Numbered from the stretch's first letter, positions 16,318 through 26,575 are shown. The stretch is 64,000 nucleotides of DNA from UBA12018 sp051656605 (GCA_051656605.1 JBOGCF010000001.1:1-64000); one strand, 5' to 3'. The notes: a model not told the origin generated them from the letters alone. Translations and numbers: made by a program.

Positions 16318-18084
16318 TTATAGGGAATTCACATATTCCACTAATTGATCAATCTCTTTATCTGAAACTTTCTTATCCTTGATACCATGTTTATGTTCTG
16401 AAAAAACAGACTTCAACGTTGCGGCTCTACCATCAAACAAATAAGGCGCAGTACGCCAAACCTCAATCAATGTAGGAGTATCCCAACCTTGTTCAAACTC
16501 AATATCATCTCCAATACGATGCATTTTCATATCGGTATAATATGGTCCGCTATGACATGCATCACAGTTCAATTTCTCAAAAACTTTACGCCCTTTCTTC
16601 GCTTCCTCAGAAAGTTCGCCATCAACAAGGTAAGGACTTTTCAAAGGCTTTAAGCTTTTCAGATATAAATCGACATTCAAAGCATCTTCTTCTGGAACAT
16701 CGTGAAACTGAATAAACTTAAAACCGGCGCGCACAGCAATCTCTGCATTTTCGCGAATCCCGGAAATCATATTCGGCGCCGTAACATGCGAAAGCAATAA
16801 GCTTTTACAATTTTTCGGATTTCCTACTCCATCGTTCATCAAGTCCCAGTTCATACCATCGGTACGACCTTCTCCCGGGTGACAGCCATTACAACTTTGC
16901 CAGTTTTGAAAACAATACATCGCATCGTTAAATATACGCTCCCCTTTATTCTCATTCGTCTCTACGCGATCCGGATTTAATGCCAATCCTTTCACTGTAC
17001 TAGACGGAACATTATACACATTTAGAATATCAGAAAAGTAAGTAGGAATATACAATGCATTATTTGCATATATCATTGCACGCGGACCGTTACCTTCTAT
17101 CGGAATACGTTCCCTCATTCCATACAAGAAGTGAAGATCATAGCTTAGATTTTCTTTTTGAGGATAACCTTCAAACTTCTCTCTAAACTTCTTATGATCG
17201 ATTTTACTAATCTCATGCGTTCCCGAATGCGTAATAAAAATATAGTCATTATCACAAACGATATCCCAGACACCAGCGGCTCCCCGCTCCGGCTCATCTA
17301 CAAGAACAGCTCCTAAATACTCTAACTTTTCAGCATCAATCACACTAAAAGCACTTGTATTCATCCATCCTTGCTGCAACTGAGAAGTTGGCACTTGAAA
17401 GCGACCTAGGTTATGAGAAACATACACATATTTACCATCAGGAGTCACACACATTCCTCTCAGTGCATTACTACCGTTTGCTAAACGAATGTTCTTCTCC
17501 ACCTTGAAATCGCCTATATTCACAACCGACAATTCTGATGCGACCTCATCGACATCAGCACGCTGTGCCGGCAAGAAATTGGTAACAAACATGCGTTTTC
17601 CGTCATTGCTAAACACGATATTATTCGGTTCACGCAACACATCTGCTGTTCGTGTTACTTTTTTTGAAGACAAATCAATCTCCGAAACAGAGTTCTTATA
17701 GCGATTACAAACATAAAGTTTTGAACCATCTGCTGATAAAACCGGACTACAAGCCCCCATTCCAACCGGAATTTCCGCTTCAATAGCTCCGCTTTGCAGA
17801 TTAATTATATAAACTACACCTTGTAGATCTGATGCTGTAACAAATAAATAATCTTTGTTATTTGCCAAACCAGTTGGAGCAAATTTAAGATCTATTGATT
17901 TAATCACATTGCCACTTTGAACATCTATTAAGTCAACATTTGATTTGCCTTTGTTTGATATAGCTACAATATTCTCCCCAATTTTTTGAATCGAAGTTGG
18001 AAAATTAACATCTGTCGCACTTAACGACAGTACGTTAATTGCTGCAAGCAGCAAAATCTTTTTTGTATTTGATATCAGTGTCAT
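16318..18084 (-). CDS. Beta-propeller / di-heme cytochrome c peroxidase-family protein
   Basis: This exported protein has 588 residues. The signal peptide covers about 1-23. A YVTN-type seven-bladed propeller runs to about 340, with blades of the form 'GKYVYVSHN' and 'SKLYVCNR'. The C-terminal half is of the CcpA/MauG type, with two heme-binding motifs, CNGCH at about 398 and CDACH at about 507, and a final APYLFDGRAATLKSVF segment typical of di-heme peroxidases. I start at the ATG at 18084; the open frame extends upstream to a TTG at 18090. The protein probably reduces peroxide or oxidises a partner molecule in the periplasm. It is the first gene of the block, so its promoter (18111-18118) may drive the redox module, and CcsBA downstream would load the hemes. 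Confidence 0.85.
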   Translation of the reverse strand: MTLISNTKKILLLAAINVLSLSATDVNFPTSIQKIGENIVAISNKGKSNVDLIDVQSGNVIKSIDLKFAPTGLANNKDYLFVTASDLQGVVYIINLQSGAIEAEIPVGMGACSPVLSADGSKLYVCNRYKNSVSEIDLSSKKVTRTADVLREPNNIVFSNDGKRMFVTNFLPAQRADVDEVASELSVVNIGDFKVEKNIRLANGSNALRGMCVTPDGKYVYVSHNLGRFQVPTSQLQQGWMNTSAFSVIDAEKLEYLGAVLVDEPERGAAGVWDIVCDNDYIFITHSGTHEISKIDHKKFREKFEGYPQKENLSYDLHFLYGMRERIPIEGNGPRAMIYANNALYIPTYFSDILNVYNVPSSTVKGLALNPDRVETNENKGERIFNDAMYCFQNWQSCNGCHPGEGRTDGMNWDLMNDGVGNPKNCKSLLLSHVTAPNMISGIRENAEIAVRAGFKFIQFHDVPEEDALNVDLYLKSLKPLKSPYLVDGELSEEAKKGRKVFEKLNCDACHSGPYYTDMKMHRIGDDIEFEQGWDTPTLIEVWRTAPYLFDGRAATLKSVFSEHKHGIKDKKVSDKEIDQLVEYVNSL

Positions 18085-18110
18085 TGTCAAATGTTTTTCT
18101 ATGGTAGAAG

Positions 18111-18118
18111 CAAAGATA
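18111..18118 (-). promoter_or_regulatory. Probable -7 element upstream of the peroxidase gene
   Basis: TATCTTTG on the minus strand fits the Bacteroidota -7 consensus TAnnTTTG. It would place the start of transcription about 20 bases before the ATG at 18084. No good TTG element is seen at the usual distance upstream, so the call is tentative. Confidence 0.45.
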
Positions 18119-18255
18119 CACTTTTAGACGTAAGATTATATATTATTTAGACAGTCGGTTTGATTAAAAATAATTAATATATTCTATTTATCAGCCATAG
18201 GTACACTTAACACTATCTTCTCAATTATCGTGCACACTGCACGCATCCAAGAATA

Positions 18256-18930
18256 CTAGTCTACAATTTCATTAACAACCTGTCCATCAAACAAATTAAT
18301 TGTTCGTTTTCCATAACCTGCATCATGATGTGAGTGAGTAACCATAACAATAGTAGTACCTTCTGCATTTAATTCTGATAAAAGCGCCATTACCTCTTTA
18401 CCATTTTTCGAATCTAAATTCCCCGTTGGCTCATCGGCGAGAATTAACTTTGGACTTGCAACTACCGCCCGAGCTATTGCAACACGTTGCTGCTGACCAC
18501 CCGACAATTGCTGTGGAAAATGCTTAGCTCTATGCCCAATATCCATTCGCGTCATCACTTCTGCCACACGTCTTTTACGCTCAGACGCAGATACTCCCAT
18601 GTATAACAAAGGCAACTCAATATTCTCAAACACATCCAACTCATCAATCAAATTAAAACTCTGAAAGACAAAACCAATCATTCCTTTCCGCAGATTAGTA
18701 CGTTGAGCCTCTGTATAATGAGCTACATCTACCCCATTCAAAAAGAATTGCCCACTGGTCGGATTATCGAGTAACCCTAATATATTAAGCAATGTTGACT
18801 TACCACAGCCAGAAGGCCCCATTATTGCAACAAACTCACCTTCTTTGATATCTAAATCAACTCCATTCAAAGCCCAAGTTTCAACTTCGTCTGTACGAAA
18901 AATCTTCTGTAAATTAATTGTTCTAATCAT
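18256..18930 (-). CDS. ABC transporter ATP-binding protein (MacB/LolD type)
   Basis: This 224-residue ATPase has Walker A GPSGCGKST at about 38-46, the Q-loop in VFQSFNLIDEL, signature LSGGQQQRVAIARA at about 140-153, Walker B LILADEPTGNLD and a switch His in VTHSHHDA. It belongs to the LolD/MacB/FtsE group, which powers FtsX-like permeases in mechanotransmission rather than ordinary transport. It lies 21 bp behind two large FtsX-type permease genes and behind adaptor and outer-membrane factor genes, so it is the motor of a tripartite exporter. The last gene of the operon, it has only a weak hairpin downstream. Confidence 0.93.
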   Translation of the reverse strand: MIRTINLQKIFRTDEVETWALNGVDLDIKEGEFVAIMGPSGCGKSTLLNILGLLDNPTSGQFFLNGVDVAHYTEAQRTNLRKGMIGFVFQSFNLIDELDVFENIELPLLYMGVSASERKRRVAEVMTRMDIGHRAKHFPQQLSGGQQQRVAIARAVVASPKLILADEPTGNLDSKNGKEVMALLSELNAEGTTIVMVTHSHHDAGYGKRTINLFDGQVVNEIVD

Positions 18931-18951
18931 AATTGTATGTTTTAAATGATA

Positions 18952-21402
18952 TCATTCTGATTTAATTACGTCTGCCGGATTTTGGCTAACAGCTACTGTC
19001 ACTATTCTCAAAACCGTAAGGAATACAAGGAGGGTGATGACAACAAACAAGAGTACAAAATCCTTTATTTCTATTGTAATTCGATATACATACTGTTCTA
19101 GCCACCGCTGAGCAACAATAAACGACAACGGAAATCCTATAATTACAGCATATGAAATGACAAGAAAATATTCTCTGACAAACATTACTATAATGGTTAA
19201 TACCCTAGCCCCCATTATCTTTCTTATTGCAATCTCTTTTCGTCTATGCTCCAGAGCAGTCATTGTTATCGCATACAACCCTATCAATGATACAATAAGC
19301 GTAACAATTGTTAATGCAAAAAACAAACGAAAAGACGAAATCTCACCGTTATTCAAATCGTTGAATTTATCCTTCAACAGTATTGGTTCTGTATTTCTCT
19401 TATCATACGTCCATTTGTGCTTCTGCACTATACGTTCAATGGCTGCCAAACATTCAAGCTCTGATCCTTTCATTACTTTCAAATAATGGAAAGACTGCAT
19501 AAATCTCGAATTTTGCATTATGATGTTTGGTCCTATACGCTGCTTCATTCCACAAGAATAAAAATCCAGCACCACCCCTATTATCTCATAATCATAGTAA
19601 TAATTCTTAGGCTTTCCGGCTTCAAATAATCCAAACGGAATGCGAACTATTTGTCCAACAGGATGCTCAAAACCCATTACGTTCGCGGCAGACTCGTTAA
19701 TTAATACTTTATTTAAAATTGAATTCCCCAGTACATCTTTCTGCCTATTTTCAGAAGTAAGCCAATCTTGTTCAGTAAACATTCGGCCTTCTTTTAAGCG
19801 AAAATCAAAAATAGAGTCCCCATTTTCACTCAACTCTATCACAACAAATCCTTCACCGTCTATATCATTTGCTTTGCCTTCCCATTCAAGTTGCAGATTA
19901 GTACTCCATGACTCATTGTGTAAAAAAGGAAGAGAAGAAACTGTTCTACGTTCTATCATCGGAAGATGAGTTATCTCATTAAGAAAAGCGGCTGCGTTAT
20001 CAGCAAATGGACTTATGCATATTTCAATAATATTTTCGGTTTCAAAACCCAGATCTGTTTGCTGTATATAGACCAGCTGCCTGTTTAATAAATATGTCAC
20101 AGAAAGAAAAAATACGCATGCGATCAACTGTATTATTAGCCCTACACGTCGTATCAGCTCTGACTTCCTATTCAATACAAATGATGTTACGCTATGCATC
20201 TTTCTGAAAACAAACAAAAATGCAAAACTATAAATAACAACAGCTTGTATAAATGATATTGCAATTACAGAAACGGCAAAATAAGTCCATAATGTAGATC
20301 TAATAATCTCAATCATAAATATCTGCTCAAACAACTTCACAAACACCTCGACAAAGCATCCGCATACTACAACAGACAAACCTAAACTAATGGATAAATC
20401 TATTATCGACTGTACGAGTAAGTCTGTATCCAAAGCTCCTAACGATTTGCGAAGTCGCATCTCCTTTATCCTTTTCATCAAAAGAGCGTTATAGAGCATT
20501 CCGTAATTCAATATTACGCATGATATGAGCAACAAAGCAGCGCATAAAAACAGTGATATCGATGTATAAGAAAAAGAACTTTCGGCAGAGAGTATAAACC
20601 GCGTTTCATTCAATCTTATTAATTTACATTGATCTGCTAACTTTTTATCTTTCAACAAACCAGACAGTTTCTTTTCAACGTCATCTTTATTTGCATCTGA
20701 TTTCAGTCTTGCAAAGACAAAGCTATTACTACTATGCCAGTTATCCGCCAGCTCTATATCCTGCTTTCTTTGTTCATTGTATATATACCCGTTACATGGC
20801 AAAGTAGAATGCCTCGACACATCTTTAAAAACGCCAGTTACTCTATACTCATGTGAACCCAATGGCATAATACGACTCGGCAATACTCGTTTTATTACCG
20901 CTCCGATCGCATCTTCCGGTTTTCTCCAATATTCACGTACCATCGTTTCATTCATGATGATTTCATTTTCCTTTACAGGTATTGTTCCACACAGCAACTG
21001 CTGAGGAAAAACATCGTAAAACGAAGGAACAACACTGATAAACGAAGGAGACTTAATTAGCTCATCGCCATAACTAAAGTCGAAACCACTATCCTCATAA
21101 TATAAAGTCAGACCCTCTACTTCGGAACAATATGTTTGCATAAAATCATAAAGGACCGACGGAACTTGTCCTTTTTGTCTAGGCAATTCACTTTCTATTG
21201 TAATCATATAAATACGATCCGAAGCAGGATAAAAGTCATCAAACGTAGTCTCAAAACGATACCAGTAAAATCCAAAAACAAAGAACATTACACCTAAAGC
21301 AAAACTCAAAATACTGATCACTGATTGCGTCTTGTGTTTAAGAAGATTACGTACTGCAACCTTTATATAGTTTTTTATCACGGCAATAGATTTATAATTC
21401 AT
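18952..21402 (-). CDS. FtsX-like ABC permease (second of the pair)
   Basis: This 816-residue membrane protein has the architecture of Bacteroidota MacB-PCD/FtsX permeases. There is one N-terminal helix (21-44), a periplasmic MacB-PCD domain to about 280, three helices at about 280-415, a fourth helix near 430-450 starting a second periplasmic domain, and three C-terminal helices (about 685-800) ending in the FtsX motif 'EIAIRKIMGARVLTIIVMF'. This is a duplicated FtsX unit in one chain. The gene abuts the next upstream permease gene with no gap and shares only its architecture. Two such permeases may heterodimerise on the ATPase dimer. Confidence 0.88.
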   Translation of the reverse strand: MNYKSIAVIKNYIKVAVRNLLKHKTQSVISILSFALGVMFFVFGFYWYRFETTFDDFYPASDRIYMITIESELPRQKGQVPSVLYDFMQTYCSEVEGLTLYYEDSGFDFSYGDELIKSPSFISVVPSFYDVFPQQLLCGTIPVKENEIIMNETMVREYWRKPEDAIGAVIKRVLPSRIMPLGSHEYRVTGVFKDVSRHSTLPCNGYIYNEQRKQDIELADNWHSSNSFVFARLKSDANKDDVEKKLSGLLKDKKLADQCKLIRLNETRFILSAESSFSYTSISLFLCAALLLISCVILNYGMLYNALLMKRIKEMRLRKSLGALDTDLLVQSIIDLSISLGLSVVVCGCFVEVFVKLFEQIFMIEIIRSTLWTYFAVSVIAISFIQAVVIYSFAFLFVFRKMHSVTSFVLNRKSELIRRVGLIIQLIACVFFLSVTYLLNRQLVYIQQTDLGFETENIIEICISPFADNAAAFLNEITHLPMIERRTVSSLPFLHNESWSTNLQLEWEGKANDIDGEGFVVIELSENGDSIFDFRLKEGRMFTEQDWLTSENRQKDVLGNSILNKVLINESAANVMGFEHPVGQIVRIPFGLFEAGKPKNYYYDYEIIGVVLDFYSCGMKQRIGPNIIMQNSRFMQSFHYLKVMKGSELECLAAIERIVQKHKWTYDKRNTEPILLKDKFNDLNNGEISSFRLFFALTIVTLIVSLIGLYAITMTALEHRRKEIAIRKIMGARVLTIIVMFVREYFLVISYAVIIGFPLSFIVAQRWLEQYVYRITIEIKDFVLLFVVITLLVFLTVLRIVTVAVSQNPADVIKSE

Positions 21403-23801
21403 TATTCACCTCTCAGCACATCTGCCGGATTAATACGCACCGCTTTTCGTATTTGCCACCAAAGTGTACAAAAGGAGATAAATGCAGTGATCAGAATTGC
21501 AACAATAAATATCCATGCAGAGAGCGGAGCTCTGGTAGTATAACTCTCCATATATTTCTCAATCGCAATATAACTTATCCCTGATGCTACAACAGCAGCA
21601 AAAAGAAGAGTATATAAATACTTTCGAAGCAGTAAAAGTGTAATCACTTTTACCGATGCCCCATTTATTTTACGCAATGCAATCTCTCTGTAGCGCTGAC
21701 GAATATCGTACAACGACAAGCCAAACAATCCCAGGCAAGAAATTAAAATAGCAATGATCGCAAACGTTACATAAATCTTTACTGCACGCGCATCTTCTTT
21801 ATACAACGCTGCAATCTCATCATCTAAGAAGGTATATGTAAACTCCCCTTCACCATTAATCTCATGAAATAAATCCTCCAAAAATGTTATTGCTTCAGCA
21901 CGTTTATCCGGCGCAATAGCTACCATTAAATCATCTCTAGAGTCGCTTTTCGAAAACAAAAAGACAATTGGTTGATTTGATTTTGATAAGTGTCCGGCAT
22001 TAAAGTTTTCGATTACGCCAACAATATTATACGGAGGACTGTCATTTTCATCCATCCCCGAGGAAAACCAAAGACGGTGTATGGGTGTTAGCTGTTCTGT
22101 CAACACATCTTTAAGACCGAATAATTTCACTACAGACTCATTAACAATCAGATTATAACTTAAACGATCGTCTTCCCCACTCCACAATCTCCCTTCTTTG
22201 AGCTTAAAGCCATAGAGATCCAAATAGTCCTGATCTACAAACTTAAATAACAATTTATGACTAGATCCATCTTTTCCAATGAACTCATAATCGCCAATAA
22301 TCTTTGTAGGAAACACTCCAAAAGCAAAGTCTCTGAACAATGGAGATTCAGATACACGCTGCTTTATCATTTCAAAATCAGCCGCCTTCTTTTCCTCAGA
22401 CAATCGATCTCTATTATGATCATAAGACATATTATTTGCCAATATCATCTTGCAACTGAGAATATCTTTGTGATTAAAATTCAAATCAGCATTGAGCATA
22501 TAATTTAGCTGTCTCGTAAAATAGATAGCTAGAATAACTAATGAGATGGTAATCACATACTGAATCCACATAAATACTGTACGTGACACGACCGATCCCC
22601 CCGTTCTATTTATAGATCGAAGAGACGTTATTGCCTCCGCATAATAATAGCGAACAAAAGGCGTTATCGTTGTGATTAAAGGCAATAAGATCAACAACAC
22701 AACAGAGACAAACAAGTCGAACTGCCAATTGGATTGTACCGGTATATTAAACCAATTGCTAACCAACCCTTGCGTTACCTCAATAAGCAACCAGATGAAA
22801 AACAAAGCTACTAAACCAACAATACAATTCTCTAGATACAGCTGCCCGAATATTTGTCTGCCTTTTGCCCCATACACTTTCTTTATACCCAATTCACGCG
22901 CCCGGCGAAGCATTATCACACTATGCAGGTTTATATAATTAAAGATCCCGACAAATAGCAAAAGCAATGCGACAATAGACAATACGTTCAAACTTTGAAC
23001 ATTCCCTCGCTGAATAGTTGTTGGATCAGAATGTGAAACCACCTCCGTATCCAAATAGAAACTCTTTAATGGAAATAGCTGATAAAAGACCGGAATCTGC
23101 ACGTAAGCTTTTAACTTCATTGGAGTTGCGTTCTTTTTATTAAAAGCAACAATATCTTCTTTCCGATGTAACTGAACTAATAGATACTCCACCCTACTCC
23201 AGTATTTTTGTTGATCAATTGACGCAATCACATCAAATTGAATCGACGACTTGGTCTTGGTCTGATCAATCACCCCTACCACTGTTAGCAAAACATTCGA
23301 AGAAGAAGTAATTATTTTCCCGATCGGATCTTCATCACCAAACAACTTCTGTGCCATTTCCTTCGTAATGATAGCATCTGTATTGCGCTTGATCATTCCC
23401 TGCCCTTTCACAACCGGATGAGGCAATATATCCAGAAAAGAGCTATCGGCTACTACTGTTCGCACAGCATAACGACGATCATCTGATGTAATGCAATCAT
23501 CCTCAAACACAATAAAAGCAGAAGTGCGATCTATTGATGGATCATTCAACGGGTCTATGAAATTAGGATCTTTATTATAGTCTTTTGCTCTTGATAAACG
23601 AGGCTTATCTCCTTCTCTTACAACAGTCATCAGAAACGTTCTGTCGAGATCGGGGCAGTAGTGGTCTACCGTATATTCCTGATGGATGTAGCGGGCAATA
23701 ATCAGCGCGCAGGTAAGACTTAATATCAATCCCAGTAAGTTGATGAACGTATACACCTTGAAACGCAACAACATACGAATGGCTAGCAATATATTTTTCA
23801 T
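21402..23801 (-). CDS. FtsX-like ABC permease (first of the pair)
   Basis: This 799-residue membrane protein has the same duplicated MacB-PCD/FtsX layout as its downstream neighbour. There is an N-terminal helix (16-40), a periplasmic domain, a central set of three helices (about 270-400) with RRARELGIKKVYGAKGRQIF, a second periplasmic domain, and three C-terminal helices (about 675-790) with YREIALRKINGASVKVITLL. Both sequences end in the INPADV/NPADV box common to this family. Its stop and the next gene's start overlap by one base, which implies tight translational coupling. Substrates of such exporters in Bacteroidota include antimicrobial peptides and envelope-stress lipids, but none is indicated here. 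Confidence 0.88.
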   Translation of the reverse strand: MKNILLAIRMLLRFKVYTFINLLGLILSLTCALIIARYIHQEYTVDHYCPDLDRTFLMTVVREGDKPRLSRAKDYNKDPNFIDPLNDPSIDRTSAFIVFEDDCITSDDRRYAVRTVVADSSFLDILPHPVVKGQGMIKRNTDAIITKEMAQKLFGDEDPIGKIITSSSNVLLTVVGVIDQTKTKSSIQFDVIASIDQQKYWSRVEYLLVQLHRKEDIVAFNKKNATPMKLKAYVQIPVFYQLFPLKSFYLDTEVVSHSDPTTIQRGNVQSLNVLSIVALLLLFVGIFNYINLHSVIMLRRARELGIKKVYGAKGRQIFGQLYLENCIVGLVALFFIWLLIEVTQGLVSNWFNIPVQSNWQFDLFVSVVLLILLPLITTITPFVRYYYAEAITSLRSINRTGGSVVSRTVFMWIQYVITISLVILAIYFTRQLNYMLNADLNFNHKDILSCKMILANNMSYDHNRDRLSEEKKAADFEMIKQRVSESPLFRDFAFGVFPTKIIGDYEFIGKDGSSHKLLFKFVDQDYLDLYGFKLKEGRLWSGEDDRLSYNLIVNESVVKLFGLKDVLTEQLTPIHRLWFSSGMDENDSPPYNIVGVIENFNAGHLSKSNQPIVFLFSKSDSRDDLMVAIAPDKRAEAITFLEDLFHEINGEGEFTYTFLDDEIAALYKEDARAVKIYVTFAIIAILISCLGLFGLSLYDIRQRYREIALRKINGASVKVITLLLLRKYLYTLLFAAVVASGISYIAIEKYMESYTTRAPLSAWIFIVAILITAFISFCTLWWQIRKAVRINPADVLRGE

Positions 23802-23818
23802 GTAAATTCTGTGTTTTT

Positions 23819-25069
23819 CTAGTTTAATATTAACTCTTCTGCATCTCCAAAGGTATCATACCCCGTCGTTATCACCAAATCACCGGGAGACAAACCTTCT
23901 AATATCTCGTACTGACGGGGATTTTGTCGTCCCACGCTAATGGGCACTTTTACAGCTTTCGACTTGTCGGCACTCACCTTATAGATCCACTGTCCGCCGG
24001 TAGCCTGATAAAAGTTGCCCCGCGGAATCACAATAGCCTGTTCGGGTTGCCCCAGTTCAATCTGCACCCGAAAACTTTTCCCTACCCGCACATTTTCGGG
24101 CATCTCGTCGGCAAAAACCAGATCCACATCAAACATACGGTCTTTCACTTCGGGCACCACTTTGCTTATCCGCATCGGAAAACGTTTCCCTTGGTTCGAT
24201 GCCGTAGCCTCGAGTCCGGTCGTTACACGATCGATATAGTATTCGCTCAACGTAGTATGCACCTTAAACTGATCCAGCACTTTAATCTCGGCAATACTCT
24301 CGCCACTACCCACTCGTTGGCCGGGCGTTACTTTTACAAAACTCAGTTGGCCGGTTATCGGAGCTCGTACAATCAACCGCCCAAGACGGTCATTTGCCCG
24401 TATATTTTTCTTGTATTCCCGCTCCCTATCGTTCGCCAGCAATTCCCTGCGGATGAGTGTCATTGCCGAGTCTTGTTTCAAACTTTCGAGTTTCAACGCC
24501 AAACTATTTACCTTGAAACGATATTCATCATCGGCAACTTCCATCTGCGCTTTGCTCTTAATCCCCATCTTGTACTCCTCTTTGTCGAGTTCAAAACTTT
24601 TTTTCAGTCGATTCATTTCATACGCAGCTTCCAGAGCTTGCTGCTTCAGCGTGAGACTCTTCTGCTCCATCTCAAGTTCTTTCTCTTTGTAAGTAATCCG
24701 TTGTTTCTCCCATTCATCCTGCTGATCCTCGATTCCGCGCAGTAACTCTGTATTCTCAAGCACAAGAATCGTATCTCCCTGCTCTACAGGTGTTCCTTCT
24801 TCCCCTACAATACGAGATACACTTCCCGCCTCTTGCGTATTTACTTTGATGGTGAGAATAGGCTGTACTACACCCTCAATCTCTACAAACTCGAGAAAGC
24901 GGTCATCGTCAACAGTTTCTATTTTTATTTTATCCGTTTCTACGCTCAACCTACGCGGAGCCAATGAAAGCATTGCCACATAAATAAGAAATGCAACGAA
25001 TACAACCCCTCCGATCAGATAGAAGCGAAAGCGAATGTACCAAGGTTTCTTTTCCAGTTTAATATCCAT
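23819..25069 (-). CDS. Periplasmic adaptor (MacA/HlyD family)
   Basis: This 416-residue membrane-fusion protein has an N-terminal anchor helix (14-33) and a lipoyl-like half at about 65-110. A long coiled-coil hairpin follows (about 105-195, rich in Glu, Lys and Gln heptads). The second lipoyl half spans about 210-250 (IVRAPITGQLSFVKVTPGQRVGSGE), then beta-barrel and membrane-proximal domains. It links the inner-membrane permeases with the TolC-like channel encoded just upstream. The codon usage here and in the neighbouring TolC-like and regulator genes is somewhat richer in G+C than in the permeases. Confidence 0.9.
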   Translation of the reverse strand: MDIKLEKKPWYIRFRFYLIGGVVFVAFLIYVAMLSLAPRRLSVETDKIKIETVDDDRFLEFVEIEGVVQPILTIKVNTQEAGSVSRIVGEEGTPVEQGDTILVLENTELLRGIEDQQDEWEKQRITYKEKELEMEQKSLTLKQQALEAAYEMNRLKKSFELDKEEYKMGIKSKAQMEVADDEYRFKVNSLALKLESLKQDSAMTLIRRELLANDREREYKKNIRANDRLGRLIVRAPITGQLSFVKVTPGQRVGSGESIAEIKVLDQFKVHTTLSEYYIDRVTTGLEATASNQGKRFPMRISKVVPEVKDRMFDVDLVFADEMPENVRVGKSFRVQIELGQPEQAIVIPRGNFYQATGGQWIYKVSADKSKAVKVPISVGRQNPRQYEILEGLSPGDLVITTGYDTFGDAEELILN

Positions 25070-25111
25070 AATTGTATTTTTTATTCTTCATATTATTTCC
25101 ACATAAACTCC

Positions 25112-26575
25112 TTAATTAGGCATTTGCGTATTGATTAATTGGTCGCGCTCAAAGTCATAACGCGTAATGCTTCTGATACCATAATACAAACTCCAATACG
25201 TTTTCAAGGCACCGATATAATTGCGATGCGCCATATCTTTTTCCGAGATAGAAGCATTCAAGTCCAGAATGGTAGACTTCCCCAATAGGTACAACTTTCG
25301 GGCTACATCATTACGTCGCTTTGCGGTCTTGTCAGTCTTTGCCGCCACCGCTACATGATAAGCCTGCAAGTTGAACTGGCGCACCATCTTACACACGTTT
25401 AGCTCAAAGTCTTTCAATCCTTGTTCTGTTCTGATTTCGACCAAGTCTACATTGGAACGGGCTACCCGCACCCGGCCTTTTCCACGCCCCCAATCGAGCA
25501 AAGGAAAGCGAATGCTTATACTAGCGTATTGTTGATTGATCGGATCTTTATATGACTCGGCAAACGTATTGCCCGTTTGCGAAAGTCCGAATTGCACGTA
25601 CAAATCAGCCTTCAATCCGGCATTCGCCTTTGCCCGTGCCAGTTCGCTTTTGCTCTCTTGTACTTGTCGCTGAAACATATCAGGATCGGGATTATGCTCA
25701 AAAGCCATTTGCAAGGCTTTGTCGAGCGGAACATCAAACTCCGGAATACGATCATCAGGAACGACCTGTAAAACCACTTCTGTATTGTAGCCAAGAAACG
25801 ATCTCAACCGCTGCATTTGATCGTCTACATGAATACGGGCATTCATCATATTGGTCTCTTCCGTAAGCTTGTTCAGTTCGAGTTGCAGCATCTCATTCTC
25901 ATTGATTGTCCCGATATTATAACGCCCTTTAGCATATATATAAAGCGTGTCGGCCTGCTGATGATTAAATGTGGCAATATCGAGATTGGCCTGTGCCGTA
26001 GCCAGATCGAAAAAATACAAGCAGGCACGAGAGGCCACCAATTCCATTGTTTCGGCATATGCCTTTTGTGCTTCACGGTAACGAATCGGCTCAATACGCT
26101 TATCCCATTTCAGGGCATTGTATCCGAAAAGCGACTGCTCATATCCGAAGATTACCGGATTAGAATTCCATGACTTCACCTTTGCCTCAAACTCATCCAT
26201 GCGCTGCGTAGTCGATTTCAGGAATAAATTACCACCCGTAAAAGCAATGTTTTGATTGATTTGCACGTTTAAATCGGTAGTCAGTTGATTCTGTTTGATG
26301 AAAAGAACCGTACCGTCGGGTTGCGTCACTTTATTAATTTGTTTATTCAAATTGGGTGACGACGATAGTGTAACAGACGGCAGATAGTTCGCCTTGTAAA
26401 AGCGATAGTTCCAGTATGCTGCCCGATAACTATGCCGTGCAGCTTGCGCATCGAGCGATTGCTCCCGAGCTATATCAATGGTCTGTTGCAAAGTAAGACG
26501 CAACTCTTCGCGCTGTCCGTATACACCGGGAAAAGGAAGCATCCATAATGCGATCAACCATACGTATTGTTTCAT
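25112..26575 (-). CDS. TolC-family outer-membrane efflux protein
   Basis: This outer-membrane factor has 487 residues when started at the ATG at 26575, which gives a standard signal peptide (MKQYVWLIALWMLPFPGVYG). The open frame reaches a TTG at 26599, which I reject. Two repeats of the OEP domain are visible, each with long helices and a short strand pair. The second begins near 300 after a VPLDKALQMAFEHNP motif, and LRLTLQQTIDIAREQS starts the first. It forms a trimeric channel for export across the outer membrane. It is the first gene of the exporter operon and lies downstream of a sigma-54-like promoter. Confidence 0.9.
   Translation of the reverse strand: MKQYVWLIALWMLPFPGVYGQREELRLTLQQTIDIAREQSLDAQAARHSYRAAYWNYRFYKANYLPSVTLSSSPNLNKQINKVTQPDGTVLFIKQNQLTTDLNVQINQNIAFTGGNLFLKSTTQRMDEFEAKVKSWNSNPVIFGYEQSLFGYNALKWDKRIEPIRYREAQKAYAETMELVASRACLYFFDLATAQANLDIATFNHQQADTLYIYAKGRYNIGTINENEMLQLELNKLTEETNMMNARIHVDDQMQRLRSFLGYNTEVVLQVVPDDRIPEFDVPLDKALQMAFEHNPDPDMFQRQVQESKSELARAKANAGLKADLYVQFGLSQTGNTFAESYKDPINQQYASISIRFPLLDWGRGKGRVRVARSNVDLVEIRTEQGLKDFELNVCKMVRQFNLQAYHVAVAAKTDKTAKRRNDVARKLYLLGKSTILDLNASISEKDMAHRNYIGALKTYWSLYYGIRSITRYDFERDQLINTQMPN

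Noticed and set aside
18179..18255. The small CGTGCA/TGCACG hairpin near 18230 as terminator of the exporter operon.
   Set aside because: The stem is only 6 bp and there is no T tract in the minus direction, so it is not listed.
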